Below, in pieces: positions 23,164 through 34,287 of a stretch of DNA of 64,000 nt; the first letter of the stretch is position 1, and each line of letters begins with the position of its first letter. Position numbers and translations under genes: made by a program. The stretch comes from Oopsacas minuta (lineage: Eukaryota; Porifera; Hexactinellida; Lyssacinosida; Leucopsacidae), in contig JAKMXF010000336.1 of assembly GCA_024704765.1 (NCBI GenBank), positions 1 through 64,000 on the forward strand. The letters run 5' to 3'. The notes beneath the pieces were generated by a model that had not been told where the DNA came from, did not search any database, and was given only the letters and a program-made list of their open reading frames with translations.

Positions 23164-23589
23164 TAGTTATAGCTTTAGTGATGCCAAGATCATCGAGTGA
23201 CTTTATTCCTTCATAATTAGTATTGTAATATATTTCTAATATCTAAATTCTGTTCGAAAATAATGAACAGTAATGGTGTATTGAAGGGGTATACAGTTTA
23301 ATCTCCGAATTACGGGCACGTTAGAAACATGACTTTGTCCGTTATAGAGGGGTTGTCTGCTTTTCAGAGTGTTCATTTGGGACACTCTACTGGACTACAG
23401 TATCTCTCCCTTAACCATCAAACTCATCCATTAAGATATAAAAACCTGGACTGGAAATTGAATGAAAAGTGAGGTAGTATGGATAGTTAGGAATTTATAA
23501 TAAGAATCTAAACCAAATCTTGATAATGGAACTGAAATTGTTGGGAATTGATGTAACAACAGTAGTTGTCCTCCCATACACCAGTCCTA
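23164..23589. other. Gene-free stretch
   Basis: No coding trace. The right part (from about 23440) begins to show degenerate units of the minisatellite that follows. Confidence 0.4.
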
Positions 23590-23639
23590 ACACGCGTAAA
23601 TGAATGAAAAAACAAGTTACAAGTTAGAATCACCTTGTA

Positions 23640-24924
23640 CGAGGGTCAGTCCAAAAGTTTTGTCGTACCAAAAAAATATAATAATAAATTTAATAAAACT
23701 TTCACAGTTTCTCAAGGTAAGGACCACAAAATCTATGCAAAATGCATACGATGAAACCAACTGTCGAAACAATTATGCCATTTTTCCTCTAGCAGGGCCG
23801 AAAGGGCCTCTTCAGGATTCTCAAACCTTATTCCATGGATCTTTTCCTTGACTGTTGGGGACAAGGAAAAGCCCCATGGAGCTAAATCTGGACTGTAAAG
23901 TGGATGCGATACCAATTGGACCGAATTTTCAGCCAGAAAGTCCAATGTTTTGGCTGCTGTGTGTGCAGATGCATTATCGTAGTGGAGGAGAAGTCCTCTG
24001 ATACTGGTCTTAGGGCGACGAGAACTAAAAGCTTCGAAAGCCTTGTGCAGGCAATCGTTAATGCACCAATCAGCATTGGCGGTACAACGATCCTCGAGAG
24101 GAGTTATTGCTACTTGGCCAGTCTTACAGAGAAAAGAAGCCACCATCTTCTTCTCAACGCTGCGAGCCCGCGAACTTAAACAGGGAGATCTTCGCAGGAA
24201 ACACCCAGATTGAAGATTGTCGCATTGTTTCCGAATCGTACAGATAGATCCATGTCTCATCACATGTTAGTATGTCATAAACTCGTTTAAACTCTCCTCC
24301 TTTAATTACTTGAGCATAAACTTGCACCATTCTACCCTTTCCTCTAATTGCATTTCAGAGAGAGTACGAGGGATCCATTGGGCCGCAAGCCTTCTGACAC
24401 GAAGATAATCATGTAGAATTGTATTGATGGCGGCTTTACCGATCTTTAGGTTCTCAGCAAACTGCTCATAGTTAATGCGGCTATCTTCTCTGAGTAATGT
24501 CTCGGCAGCAGCAATAGTCTGTGGAGAGACTGCGGGTGAAGGTCGCTCAGACCTCGTCTCATCTTGTAGTGACGTTCTCTCCCTCCTGAAATCTAGATAC
24601 CAACGCTCCACTGTACGCTTAGATGGAGCTTGATCATGGAAAGCATCCACGAAGTTACCATCACTCTGCTCCATTAATATCTTACGCATAAAGTCATAAA
24701 ACATCATGGCTCTAAAATCCCTTCTTTCCAGTTCCATTCAGTAATAATAAAATTTGTATATAGGCTTATGGATAAAATAGCGCTACTCAGAAAATACTTG
24801 ATGAATATAGCTCAAATTAACAGTAGAGTCAATATATATATATATGTAAGTAGATAGTGTTGTATATAATTGATTGAAGGCAAAATAGAACATTTGTACG
24901 ACCAGACTTTTGGACCGACCCTCC
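23640..24924 (-). mobile_element. Mariner element with both ends
   Basis: 1285-bp element with inverted ends CGAGGGTCAGTCCAAAAGTTTTGTCGTAC (left; shown in part: GAGGGTCAGTCCAAAAG) and CTTTTGGACCGACCCTCC (right). TA lies immediately outside each end (23638-23639, 24925-24926). The length is that of a complete mariner. It sits inside the minisatellite array. Confidence 0.9.
23733..24737 (-). pseudogene. Mariner transposase pseudogene (SETMAR/mori-like)
   Basis: ATG at 24737 opens the N-terminal helix-turn-helix half. It shows PSKRTVERWYLDFRR (about residue 38), the linker and WIPRTLSEMQLEERVEWCKFML (in part), near the family's WVPHxL motif, and ends at TAA about 24306. The catalytic first motif CDETWIYLYD is present in a different frame near 24255. 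The C-terminal half (to 23733) has HYDNASAHTAAKT with the second catalytic Asp. It then has LYSPDLAPWGFSLSP where the family has APxDFxLFP, so the third catalytic Asp is Gly. Two frame changes plus that loss make it dead. Confidence 0.9.
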
Positions 24925-26145
24925 TATATGTCCCAAAACGTGAAAATGAATCAAAAACCTTGATACAGTTTAGAATCACCTTGAATGTGTGCTAACAGGT
25001 AAATTGAATGAAAAAATTGTAGTAGGTTAGAAACAGCTCGATTATGTGGTAACACTTGAAATTGAATGACAAAATTGTTGATGGTTAGAATCACCCTGAA
25101 TATGTCCTAAAAAGGCAAATGGATGAAAATACACTGGTACTAGTTAGTATCACCTTGAATATGGAATAAAAGGTGAAATTAAATGAAAAATGTTGTTGCA
25201 GGTTAGAATCACCATGAATGTGTGAAAACACGTGAAATGTAATGGAAACATTGTTGAAGGTTAGAATAACCCTGAATATGTCCAATCAAGAGAAAGGAAT
25301 CAAAAACACAGTTACATGTCACCAACATCATGGATATGTGTTTAGAGGTGAATTGAATGAAAAAGGTTGTTGCAAATTAGAATCACCTTGAATATGTGCT
25401 TACAGGTGAATTTGAATGAAATAAGTTTTTGAAGGTTCGAATCACATTGAATATATCCTATCAAGACAAATGAATCAAAAATACAATTCTACATGTTACT
25501 ATCACCTCGAATATGTGTTAACAGGTGAAATTGAAGGGGAACAGTTGTTGTAGGTTAGAATAACCTTGAATATATACTAACTGGTGAAAATGTACGTAAA
25601 AACTTGTTACATGTTAGTATCAGATTAACTATGTCCTAACATGTCTAGTGAATGAAAAAAGTTGTTACATGTGAGAATCAACTCGAATAGGTTTTAACTG
25701 GTAAAATTGAATGAAAACACATATTTCATGCTTGAATGACCTTGGATATGTACTAATACCTCTATTAACTATAACAAGTTATGACATGTTAGAATCACGT
25801 AGAATATGTTCCGATACGCGAAAATGAATGACAAACATCTTTCCAGGTAAGAATCACATTGAATATGTGGTGACAGGAGAAAACTGAAGGAAAACACATG
25901 TTACATGTTAGAGTCAAATTGAATATCTCCTGATACTTGAATATGAATGAAAACACTTTTGGAGTTTAGAACCACGTTAAATATGTGGTGACAGGTGAAT
26001 TTGAATGAAAGAACTTGTTCTAGAATGGAATACTCTGAATATGTGACAACAGTTTCAAATTGACTGTAAGAACATATTCCATGTTAGAAATACTTTGAAT
26101 ATGTGATGACAGTTGCAATTGAATGAAAGAGCTTGTCCATGTGAA

Positions 26146-26421
26146 TCTGTTGGTAACCTGTATTCAATGACGCAAAATTAACTAAGAGAATAATCAATCG
26201 GAATGTTTGCCAAAACAATGCACAATTGTAGTGCACAACAGTGCCTATTCCTACGTATAATCTGATTGGCCCAAGTGTTACATGGTGAGATCCTAGATGA
26301 ACCGAAACGGTGTAACAATAATATTGCTAACATGACTAATTAATTACGTAACCATTGTATCCATGATGCTGCAAGAAAACAAAACTGGAAACAGAACCTG
26401 AAGAAGAAAGAGAAGCCCGTC
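26146..26421. other. Helitron 5' flank
   Basis: Unique-looking sequence between the minisatellite and the first recognisable Helitron coding trace. A 5' TC terminus could not be fixed. Confidence 0.35.
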
Positions 26422-28290
26422 TTGAGTGTAAATGGATATATACTTTATTCTCCAGGACCTCAGAAAATAAGTAACAAAGAGAAGACGTGTATAACTATGA
26501 AAACGAACATTTCACCAAGAACTAAAAATTGTAATACTATTATGAATATCGCCTTCTCCTATAATGCAAACGTTGACTACAAAAACCACCCATTGCTGAT
26601 CACTCACAGCATAAGAGAAGTATGTCGATTTTGCAGGGCAAAGAGGTTTAAGGGAAAAACTCTTGGTATGTGCTGTAAAAGTAGGAAAGTACAGTTAAAT
26701 AATCCTGAGGATCCACCAGAGCCACTGAAACATTTAATGCTGGGAGAGACATCTGAAGTACGACACTTCCTGGGAAATATACGAAATTATAATTCATGCT
26801 TCCAATTAACTTTATTTGGAGTAACGAAAGAAACAAGAGAATCTTGATACATGCCAACTTTCAAATACCAAGTCCAGTGTACAATACAGCTGGGTCCTTG
26901 CTTCCCCTATGTGATGAACATCAAAGATTCTTATAGAATATTTTATGGAAAATGATTATAATGAAACTAATCAAAGATGCGACACTATCCCAGGAATAAG
27001 ATGCGATAATGTCTACTCACTCGAAGACATGTTACATCGACACCACACCTATGTGTCCTCTTTCAGACATACAATAGAGAGAATGTCTGAGTCGGAAGAA
27101 GACTACAAGGTCATAATAAAAGCTGACAAGACACCTAATGGCGAACATGAAAGAAGATTCAATGCTCCAGTCACTAATGAGGTTCCTATTCTGATTGCTG
27201 GACAACATTTGAAAGAAGAGACAATATTTTGGAAGAACGTTGCAGTAGTCTTCTCAAAATCTCTGAAGCCCATCAAGCCTATGACACAATTCAGTGTCCA
27301 CAAATTTTCTGGAAGGGCCAGGCCGGATATAACTTTGGGATCCCACAAACAGACCTAAAATCGGAGGAAATAGGTTAGATAAAATGGTATCGACAATGGA
27401 CTTTTAGGCTTACCGTTTCATGGTACTTGATCACAGCTTCAATCTGATTCTCCGAGCTATAAATATATTCCACCAAATTGTTGTTAACATATACGCTAAG
27501 GCAGAGACAGAAGGACTGTTGTTCATCAGCTTAGATCAGAATAAAGCTTGCATGCGAATATATCCATCTACGAGGTGTATTATTGTCCAAAATTACGATA
27601 GACCAGATCTATATATCACGTTTCCTCGTAATCTACTCTGGCCTGAGATTACTGAATCTTAAATGATGGAGAAAATCCACATGATAGACATAACATCGTT
27701 GCCAGAGTATTCAGACAAAAGCTACTTAAATTTATGTGCCTTCTTACCAAATAGGCTGCATTTAGAAAGACACTCTGCAAAATGTACTCAATTGAGTGTC
27801 AGAAACATTGTTTTCCTCATTCCCACATATTGATATGGGTGAGAGGAAAATTCGTCCACACAACATTGATCAATGCATAAATGCAGAATTTCCTAAACCC
27901 GAGGAGGATCCAGAACTCTACAACAGCATCCGTGAACAGATGATACATGAACCGTGTGGAATTCTCGACAGGAAATCCCCGGTGCATGTACATCTCCGGT
28001 GTGCTCAAGACTTTCCAAAGCGCTTGGTGAAGGAAACCCAATCTTGTGAAGACCCTAAATACAAAAGAAAAGTACCTGAAGATGGTGGTTTACCAAGAAA
28101 ATTAAAAGAGAGAATAAAGAACACATCGCTGTTGACAACAAATGGTTAGTCAGTCATAGTCCTATATTGTGAAGATATTTGATGCGCATATCAACGTGGA
28201 ATATTGCAACTAAATAAACTCCATCGAGTATGGTGTAAATACACCAAAAAAGGAACGTAAAAGAAGTTAGCAGCCAATTCAAATAAACAT
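26422..28290 (+). pseudogene. Helitron Rep/helicase N-terminal remnant
   Basis: Rolling-circle transposon protein. The N-terminal Cys cluster CRFCRAKRFKGKTLGMCC (about 26617) is followed by FLGNIRNYNSCFQLTLFG, then QRCDTIPG (26970). Next is DYKVIIKADKTPNGEHERRFNAP (in part; about 27101). After a frameshift comes SEAHQAYDTIQCPQIFWKG in the alternate frame. RPDLYITFPRN (27602) corresponds to the PDLFITFTCN motif. PHSHI at 27818-27835 is the HUH metal-binding pair. RPHNIDQCINAEFPKPEEDP (27860) continues the Rep domain to about 28250. The helicase half is absent because the sequence meets the 118-bp duplicate and the gap. Several frameshifts and stops. Confidence 0.88.
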
Positions 28291-28292
28291 AT

Positions 28293-28410
28293 GGGATTCA
28301 TTTCATTCATATATTTAACCGACTTATGGCATCGCCAAAGAAAACATTTGTGATTTTTCGAAAGTATAGCGTTGGTAGATTACAATAATGTTATCAGAAT
28401 TGTAAATGTG
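28293..28410. repeat. 118-bp exact duplicate, copy 2
   Basis: Identical to 19120-19237; ends directly at the N run. It may be real repeat sequence or an assembly artefact. Confidence 0.9.
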
Positions 28411-28652
28411 NNNNNNNNNNNNNNNNNNNNNNNNNNNNNNNNNNNNNNNNNNNNNNNNNNNNNNNNNNNNNNNNNNNNNNNNNNNNNNNNNNNNNNNNNN
28501 NNNNNNNNNNNNNNNNNNNNNNNNNNNNNNNNNNNNNNNNNNNNNNNNNNNNNNNNNNNNNNNNNNNNNNNNNNNNNNNNNNNNNNNNNNNNNNNNNNNN
28601 NNNNNNNNNNNNNNNNNNNNNNNNNNNNNNNNNNNNNNNNNNNNNNNNNNNN
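28411..28652. other. Assembly gap (242 N)
   Basis: Run of N. Everything spanning it, including the reading frames drawn through it, is unreliable. Confidence 0.99.
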
Positions 28653-28770
28653 CCCAAGGTGCTTTAAGATTTTCTAACCCCTCTCCCATTATAGAAACAC
28701 TGACTATAGGTTGTATCTTGCTCTTATAGTCTACAGAGAATATTCTCTCTAAAGTATTAGCTGTAGCCAT
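28653..28770 (-). pseudogene. NHL gene, first 39 codons before the gap
   Basis: ATG at 28770 starts MATANTLERIFSVDYKSK and reads through GEGLENLKAPW to the gap edge. Over this part it is identical to the NHL copy at 37420. It could be a distinct gene whose body lies in the gap, or a collapsed copy. The gap is shorter than the remaining coding length of about 730 bases, so if the N run is true to size the gene must be truncated. Confidence 0.6.
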
Positions 28771-28925
28771 TAGTTCAGTTCTGTAACTAGAATAATGAAA
28801 CAATTCAAATAATATAACTTATCTATTTGACTATAAGTAATGAGCTCTAACTATAAATACAAATCAATACAGAGACCTATACAGAGAGATATCAAACTTA
28901 TATAATTATATGAATTCAAATAGAA
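28771..28925 (-). promoter_or_regulatory. Conserved NHL 5' module, copy 1
   Basis: About 150 bases immediately upstream of the NHL ATG, almost invariant in all NHL copies. It holds TAATGAGCTCTAAC and TATAAATA on the plus strand. On the gene strand it carries a TATA-like TATATAA about 130 bases before the ATG. Likely promoter and 5' UTR; this is inferred from conservation only. Confidence 0.6.
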
Positions 28926-29176
28926 TACAGTATATTCTGCTTTTCTCTAACATTCATATATTTGTAATTGTAAAGTATATTTTAGGCCGAATTAGATCTG
29001 TAGCCAAATATTCGGTCTGTCGATCCTAACTAGTCCTCCCAAGCAATCCATGAAGATACTTAAGGTTTGAAATGGGATTTACATTTGATTTCCACTAACA
29101 CCGAATTCCTAGGGCTATTCCCACGAGGAATTTCTCATATACGATTCCTTCCCATTAGTAAGGCAACTACAGAGAC
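28926..29176. repeat. NHL far-upstream repeat segment
   Basis: Continues the duplicated NHL upstream region; paralogous to about 50985-51250 (TTAGATCTGTAGC, ACTAGTCCTCCCAAGCAAT) and in part to 49870-49985. Non-coding. Confidence 0.65.
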
Positions 29177-29805
29177 GGGGCGCATGCATTAGGATTACGG
29201 TGTTGGCATTTGGTCGAATTCCGTGTGTTGGCTTTAGTTCGAGTTTCATTGTTTACATTAAGTCGAATTCGGAGCGCATCAATTAGGTCTAAATCCAATT
29301 TTGCTATGATTTCGATAGAGCGAATGTATGATAGCTATGAATATCTCTTTTTTAAGGCCGATTAATATTTTGAGAAACACTGAATGCATCCATAAATTTT
29401 TGGAATACCTGCACAAACGTTTTAATAGCAAAAAATCCAGCGATCCCCCATTTTGTGCAAACTTTTCTAATAATTAATCCAACAAAGGTCCATCCAAACA
29501 CAAAATTAGCATGGGCTCCACATGCCCGCCCCTAGGTAGCTTAATAACGAGTAGAATGAAAACTCCCAGAGCGATAGGGTAGTGAACAAAATCCCTAATC
29601 CCTCCCAATGATATGGGTTGATAATTAATACAATAAAATGTACTACCACGTCCTCGCTTCTATAAATCCATTTCAATATCGGTCTATCGACAACATAGCT
29701 AAAATACATTCGATCTATCACAACATCTTAATTCGACCTATTACACACATTGTAAATTCGACCTAATGCCAACACACGGAATTCGACCTAATGCAGCACC
29801 CCCCC
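29177..29805. mobile_element. Non-autonomous MULE-like element
   Basis: Ends GGGGCGCATGCATTAGG (29177) and, inverted, GGGGTGCTGCATTAGG (ending about 29805). They carry tandem subrepeats containing AGGTCGAATT and GTGTGTTGGCATT. AGAGAC occurs directly at both borders (29171-29176, 29807-29812). The paralogous segment at about 51230-51262 lacks the element, giving an empty site. The terminal sequence resembles the MULE at 5728. No coding trace. A partial second copy is at 41530-41836. Confidence 0.82.
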
Positions 29806-30666
29806 AAGAGACGTGGCAACGGGGGAGGCATAGATGTCATCCCTTTGGCTCGATTGGCAGATTATAACATTTCGCCTCGCTTCGCTCGCATCTTCCCCTC
29901 AATATTATGTAATCTCTAGAATTATCCTGATCAAATGTATCCATTTTTTCATATATAATAAATGGTCAAATATTCCAAACCACAACTAGCTAGTACTCTG
30001 ATAAAATTTCCTAATTAATTCCAAAGAATCGAGTTTGAATAAATATAAAAGTATAGTTTGGAATTAATCGCCATGTCAAGATGGAATAGAAATTCGGATT
30101 ATACCGGATAATAGATCACAATTGATTAGGTTGTAACAAGGGTAACCCATTGGTCAATTAGTGAGATTAGTCATGACTCAAACACAACGATAACCCATGG
30201 GCCATGGTTGATATATTTTAATGATAAGATAAATCAGAAATAATTGGTCAGTTACATTAACAAGATCATGATGGGCTCAGGATTTAGGACTACAATTGGC
30301 TGATAACTATTAATGGGGCGCATGCAATTGGTCAACTATTTCATTCTAACATTTGGTGGATTTCACAATAGACACTACACTGTTGATTGAATACTAAAAT
30401 GTACTAGAAATCACGTTTACTCGTCCCTGGTTCAGTTCATAACTAGTCCCAATAAAACTCCCAGGCCCATCAGGTTGTGAACTATATCCACAGATCCGTC
30501 CATTTGCAACAGTCCTCAGCTATAATCCAATCTAATTCCATTCCTCTTTTATGTTTGTAATTTCAGCGAGTATATTCCATGATGGAATTTGAAATTTGGT
30601 GGATATACGTATAAGAAAGGATGCTCAGTGTATTTGTTATGGGCAGTATGAGAAATTGGGCCTTAT
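29806..30666. other. Gene-free stretch left of the P element
   Basis: First part (to about 29900) continues the NHL upstream repeat. A lone MULE-like end, GGGGCGCATGCAATTGGTC, occurs at 30314 without a partner. No coding trace. Confidence 0.5.
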
Positions 30667-31031
30667 CATAGACTCCTTTAGAGAAGGACTGGAACGTCGC
30701 GATCTCGGGGTTTTTAACTTGAGTCTGAGAGGCTCCAATTAAAAAATTGAAAAAGCATTAGAACCCATATTTAACCTGTGGTTGGGGGCCAGACACAACC
30801 AAGAAGCTTAAAATAAGAGTATTGGCCACATTTCCCTTTGACCTTAGGCAGATATGAACTTCCTGTTTTCAACCATATTTCCTTATGTTTTCCTTATGTT
30901 TGTGGGATATTTGCATGTTTTGTGCAATTGCTGCGTGGTAATGTTTTATTTTTCTTGTTGCAAATAGTCTGCATGTTTATTGATATTGATTATGCATGAT
31001 AATGTGTTTTGTTTTCAGCTTTTGTGACAAT

Positions 31032-33610
31032 ATGCCACGTCATTGCAGCTGTTTTGGTTGTAGAGGAAATATGATGGGACGCCTTACCTAAGGGTCATAT
31101 CCTTCCCAAAAGATCCTGAGGAGAGGGAGAGATGGATATTGGCAATGCCGAATGAAAACGAAAGCTTGAGGCGCTTGAAGGAGATATATATTTGTGAGAG
31201 ACATTTCAATTGTGAATGGGTGTCAGTAAAGGGTGGAAAGCGACCAAAAGAACCGCCATCAATATTTCCTGGAGTACCGAAATCAGTTTTGAAGCAGGTC
31301 ACCTCAGCTCCACGCCCAACATCATCTACATCAGAATCAAGAGCTAAAAAAGTGCAGGCAGCTTATGAGGCTGCAGACAAGATCCAAGATTTCGACCACT
31401 TCTCCGCCAAAATGAGCTCCTATTTTCCTGGCTTTAACTTCATAAAAGACCAGAAAAACCTGTACCTATCAAGAACTGACGCTACTGGACAAACTGTCAA
31501 GCAGTTCTTTCATTTCCAACAAGTCAGTTCACCATTTGGATTCCTATTCTTGAATAGAGTTGAAAAAGATAGTATTGAGGTGTCCAAGCGACTATTTCCT
31601 TTGCAGAAGAACAGCTTACTCTCGAAATGGTCCCAGATTGGATACATAACTGACCAGGTAAACGCCTATGAGTACACAAGCCAAGAAATTCTTGAGCACG
31701 CAATAAGCCAGCTCTGCAAGATGACTGAGGCGCACGAGCTTGCTCATTTCACCTTCCTTCTGTCGCAGCTGTGCCTTATATTCAAACCTGATGGACGCCG
31801 ATTTGACACAGATACTATGATTTTCGCAGTGCAGCTTCACAACATATCACCTAGTGCATACAAAATTATTCGCCGATCCGGCTTAATCATTCTGCCATCA
31901 ACAGAAAAGGTAAAACAGATGCTTGCTAGGAGTCTGCATGACTCCAACCTCAAAACCTTGTTCGACCAGCTTAAGCCACAGCAGCGTTTGGTAAATTTAA
32001 TGTTTGACGAGGTAAAGCTGGTCGAGACATTGCGATTTTCTGGAGGGCATGTTCTAGGATACTCTCAAAATACTGCAGCGGGTGGTGACCATGAAATGCT
32101 TGCTTCACATGCTATGGTGGTTGAAGTTGCCTGCCATTTTGGTGGTCCACGCTATATTCTACGCGTTTTGCCCTGCAAAAAACTAACTTCGGATCAGCTG
32201 AAAGAACTCCTTATTGAAGCTGGTTCAGCTGTAGTTGGTGCTGGCGGTACTGTAATTTCTTTAATATGTGACAATTGCAATACCAACCGTAGTGTTTATT
32301 CAAAGCTTGGAGGACCTGGAAGTTGTCGAGTGCTATCAATTCAAGAACAATCTATGTTCTTAGAGTACGACTACTTGCACATCTTCAAAAATATACGCAA
32401 CAACTGGATTACTGTTGATAGCAAGACACTCTCATTTGTCGTAGATGGCAATGAGTACAAAGCTTACTGGAGTGATATTCAGAAGCTTTATGAGATCGAC
32501 CGAGCTACTCCTATTCGTTTAACCAAGCTGACACACACTGCTGTTTTCCCCAAGCCCCTTCAACGTCAGAGCGTACCATTGGTATGTCAAGTGTTCAATG
32601 ACAAGACTGTCGCTGCCTTGAAGACGTTCAAGGGTTCACTGGGCATCAGCGAAGGCACCATCATTCTCACCCAGACAATCAGTGAGTGGTTCAAGATAAT
32701 GATTGTGAAAGACCGTTTCTCAGCTATCCGTCTTCGCGACGAATCCAGACAGCCTTGGACAGCAGACTGTACAAGTTTCACTAGGCTGGAGGAGGCCTGC
32801 CAAATTATATCTACCTGCGCATGGCAAGGAGGTGGTGGTCGTAAGCTGAAGCTAACTAAGCAAACTGCTGAAGCCTTCACTGTGTCCACACGTAATAATG
32901 TGGATGCTGCCAAATTGCTTCTGGCGGACAAAGATTGACTACGTTCTCCTGCTATATTCGCGGATGAAGCCTTGGAAAAGTTTTTCGGCCAAGCCAGACA
33001 AAGAAGAGGTGGAAACTTTTACATTGACGTAGTTGACATTATGGCTGCAGCTAAAATTGTAAACTTGCAAACACTCAGTAAGCATGACATTATGGTAGAA
33101 TCGAGTTCTCGTGTGCATGATTGTGACAAGAATTGTACAACTTCCGAAAATCCAGCTGAGCGAAGTGAATTCATTGACGAGATCACTCCTCAAGACACTC
33201 AAGAACTCTTGAGGTCTGATGATACCCTTAAGCATAAAGTTGTTTATTTGGCCGGATACCTTGTTTATAAATTTGGTGATAGCACTAGTATGGAGGAGAT
33301 CATTGGTGATGAAGATGGTAACGAGGTGTCATCTGAGTTCCTAGATAATTTGAATAGAGGTGGACTGAGTGTGCCGACTATGTCAACCGTCTTTTTTGTA
33401 CACAATGCCTATAATTTGCATGACCAGACTAAAATGCGTTGCCGCTTTCATTTTGCTGAGCTATTATCCTTTGTAGATGCACCTTTAATAGGTAATAAGG
33501 CTGCATGTACTACTTTAGCTAACATTCTATTGAAAGCTCATGTCCTCAATGTAAGTGACAAAGAAAAGTCTTTGGGATGCCTCAGAAGGCAAGACAAGCT
33601 CTCTAACTAA
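31032..33610 (+). pseudogene. P-element transposase with THAP domain, two lesions
   Basis: ATG 31032 starts a THAP zinc finger: PRHCSCFGCRG with the first Cys pair. A one-base-type frameshift near 31080-31090 is followed by RVISFPKDPEERERWI, CERHF and the closing PSIFPG. From 31139 the frame is open to TGA 32936-32938, giving about 600 residues. These hold the RNase H-like core (MFDEVKL near 32001; CDNCNTN near 32267, each with a candidate catalytic Asp) and LEYDYLHIFKNIRNNW. They also hold the insertion domain from about HTAVFPKPLQRQS. Beyond that single TGA the same frame continues for 223 codons with LEKFFGQARQRRGG, the conserved C-terminal part. One frameshift and one nonsense codon are the only breaks. 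Confidence 0.93.
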
Positions 33611-33674
33611 CGATAGGCATAGACAATGTTGTAATAGACATAGTGTTGTGATATGCATATAATGTAATTACATA

Positions 33675-33844
33675 CAGTAGAACTCGGATAAGACGTCCCC
33701 CCTCGGGAAGTCTAAAAAAGTACGTACTATCCGAGTTGTATTTACATAGAATCCTATGTAATAATGAATTTTGGTTCATAAAATTTAGTACGTACTAAGC
33801 CGAAATACGTCTTATCCAGGGTACGTGCTAACCGAGTTCTACTG
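33675..33844. mobile_element. Pogo/Tc1-type MITE, copy 2
   Basis: 170 bp with CAGTAGAACTCGGATAAGACG at the left and CCGAGTTCTACTG at the right, TA on both sides (33673-33674, 33845-33846). Same family as 5817-6002. It lies between the P transposase stop and the right P terminal repeat. Confidence 0.9.
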
Positions 33845-34287
33845 TATATGACAATAAATATCAAATTTGTGCTGCTATACACTACTGCGTCTCATTACAA
33901 TCAGCCATCTCTCACCTTTATTAGTTAGACAAAAAAAGGGCAAAAATTACCAAAATTCACCCATTTGACCTTGAAATATAACCTTTTGACCTTTAAGATG
34001 ACCGCAGGTGGTTTTGAAAATGGCGCCATTGAACTCGCCGTCCTCAAAATCTCCTATGTGGACCCGAGATCGTGTCTCTAGCCCTTCTAGAAGTCATTTT
34101 AGCCCAGGACTCAAGTTAATCCTTCAGACTCAAGTTAAAAACCCCGAGCATGGGAGGATTCAGTCCTTCTTTAAAGGAGTCTATGGGCCTTATACATAAT
34201 GCCCAGGCAATATGCAAAATGCTACTCTTATTGGACAATATGCATAATGTCCAAAGACAACATGCATAATTCTACTCTTATTGTATG

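Larger units (their letters stand above)
23590..26145. repeat. Minisatellite, unit about 59 bp, split by mariner
   Basis: About 20 degenerate units sharing TTAGAATCACCTTGAATATG then (C/A)TAACAGGTGAAATTGAATGA and AAA-xx-GTTGTTACATG. Most lie at 24927-26145; one or more units lie left of the mariner at 23590-23637. The mariner's TA falls inside the GAATATG part of a unit, so the array existed before that insertion. Divergence between units suggests an old array. Confidence 0.88.
30667..34185 (+). mobile_element. P-superfamily DNA transposon, both ends and target duplications
   Basis: The inverted ends match CATAGACTCCTTTA(G/A)AGAAGGACTG at 24 of 25 positions. After a short unlike stretch they match again through CTCGGGGTTTTTAACTTGAG, about 62 bp in all. 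A perfect 8-bp direct duplication GGCCTTAT flanks it (30659-30666, 34186-34193), the size P elements make. The 3519-bp element contains a THAP/P transposase (31032-33610) and a later MITE insertion (33675-33844). Low decay suggests it is one of the youngest elements here. Confidence 0.95.

Noticed and set aside
23590-26145. CRISPR-like array
   Set aside because: Unit and spacer do not separate into constant and unique parts; the whole 59-bp unit repeats with drift, so it is a minisatellite.
28324-28803. Reading frames spanning the N run
   Set aside because: Frames drawn through unknown bases; only the part right of 28652 has NHL similarity.
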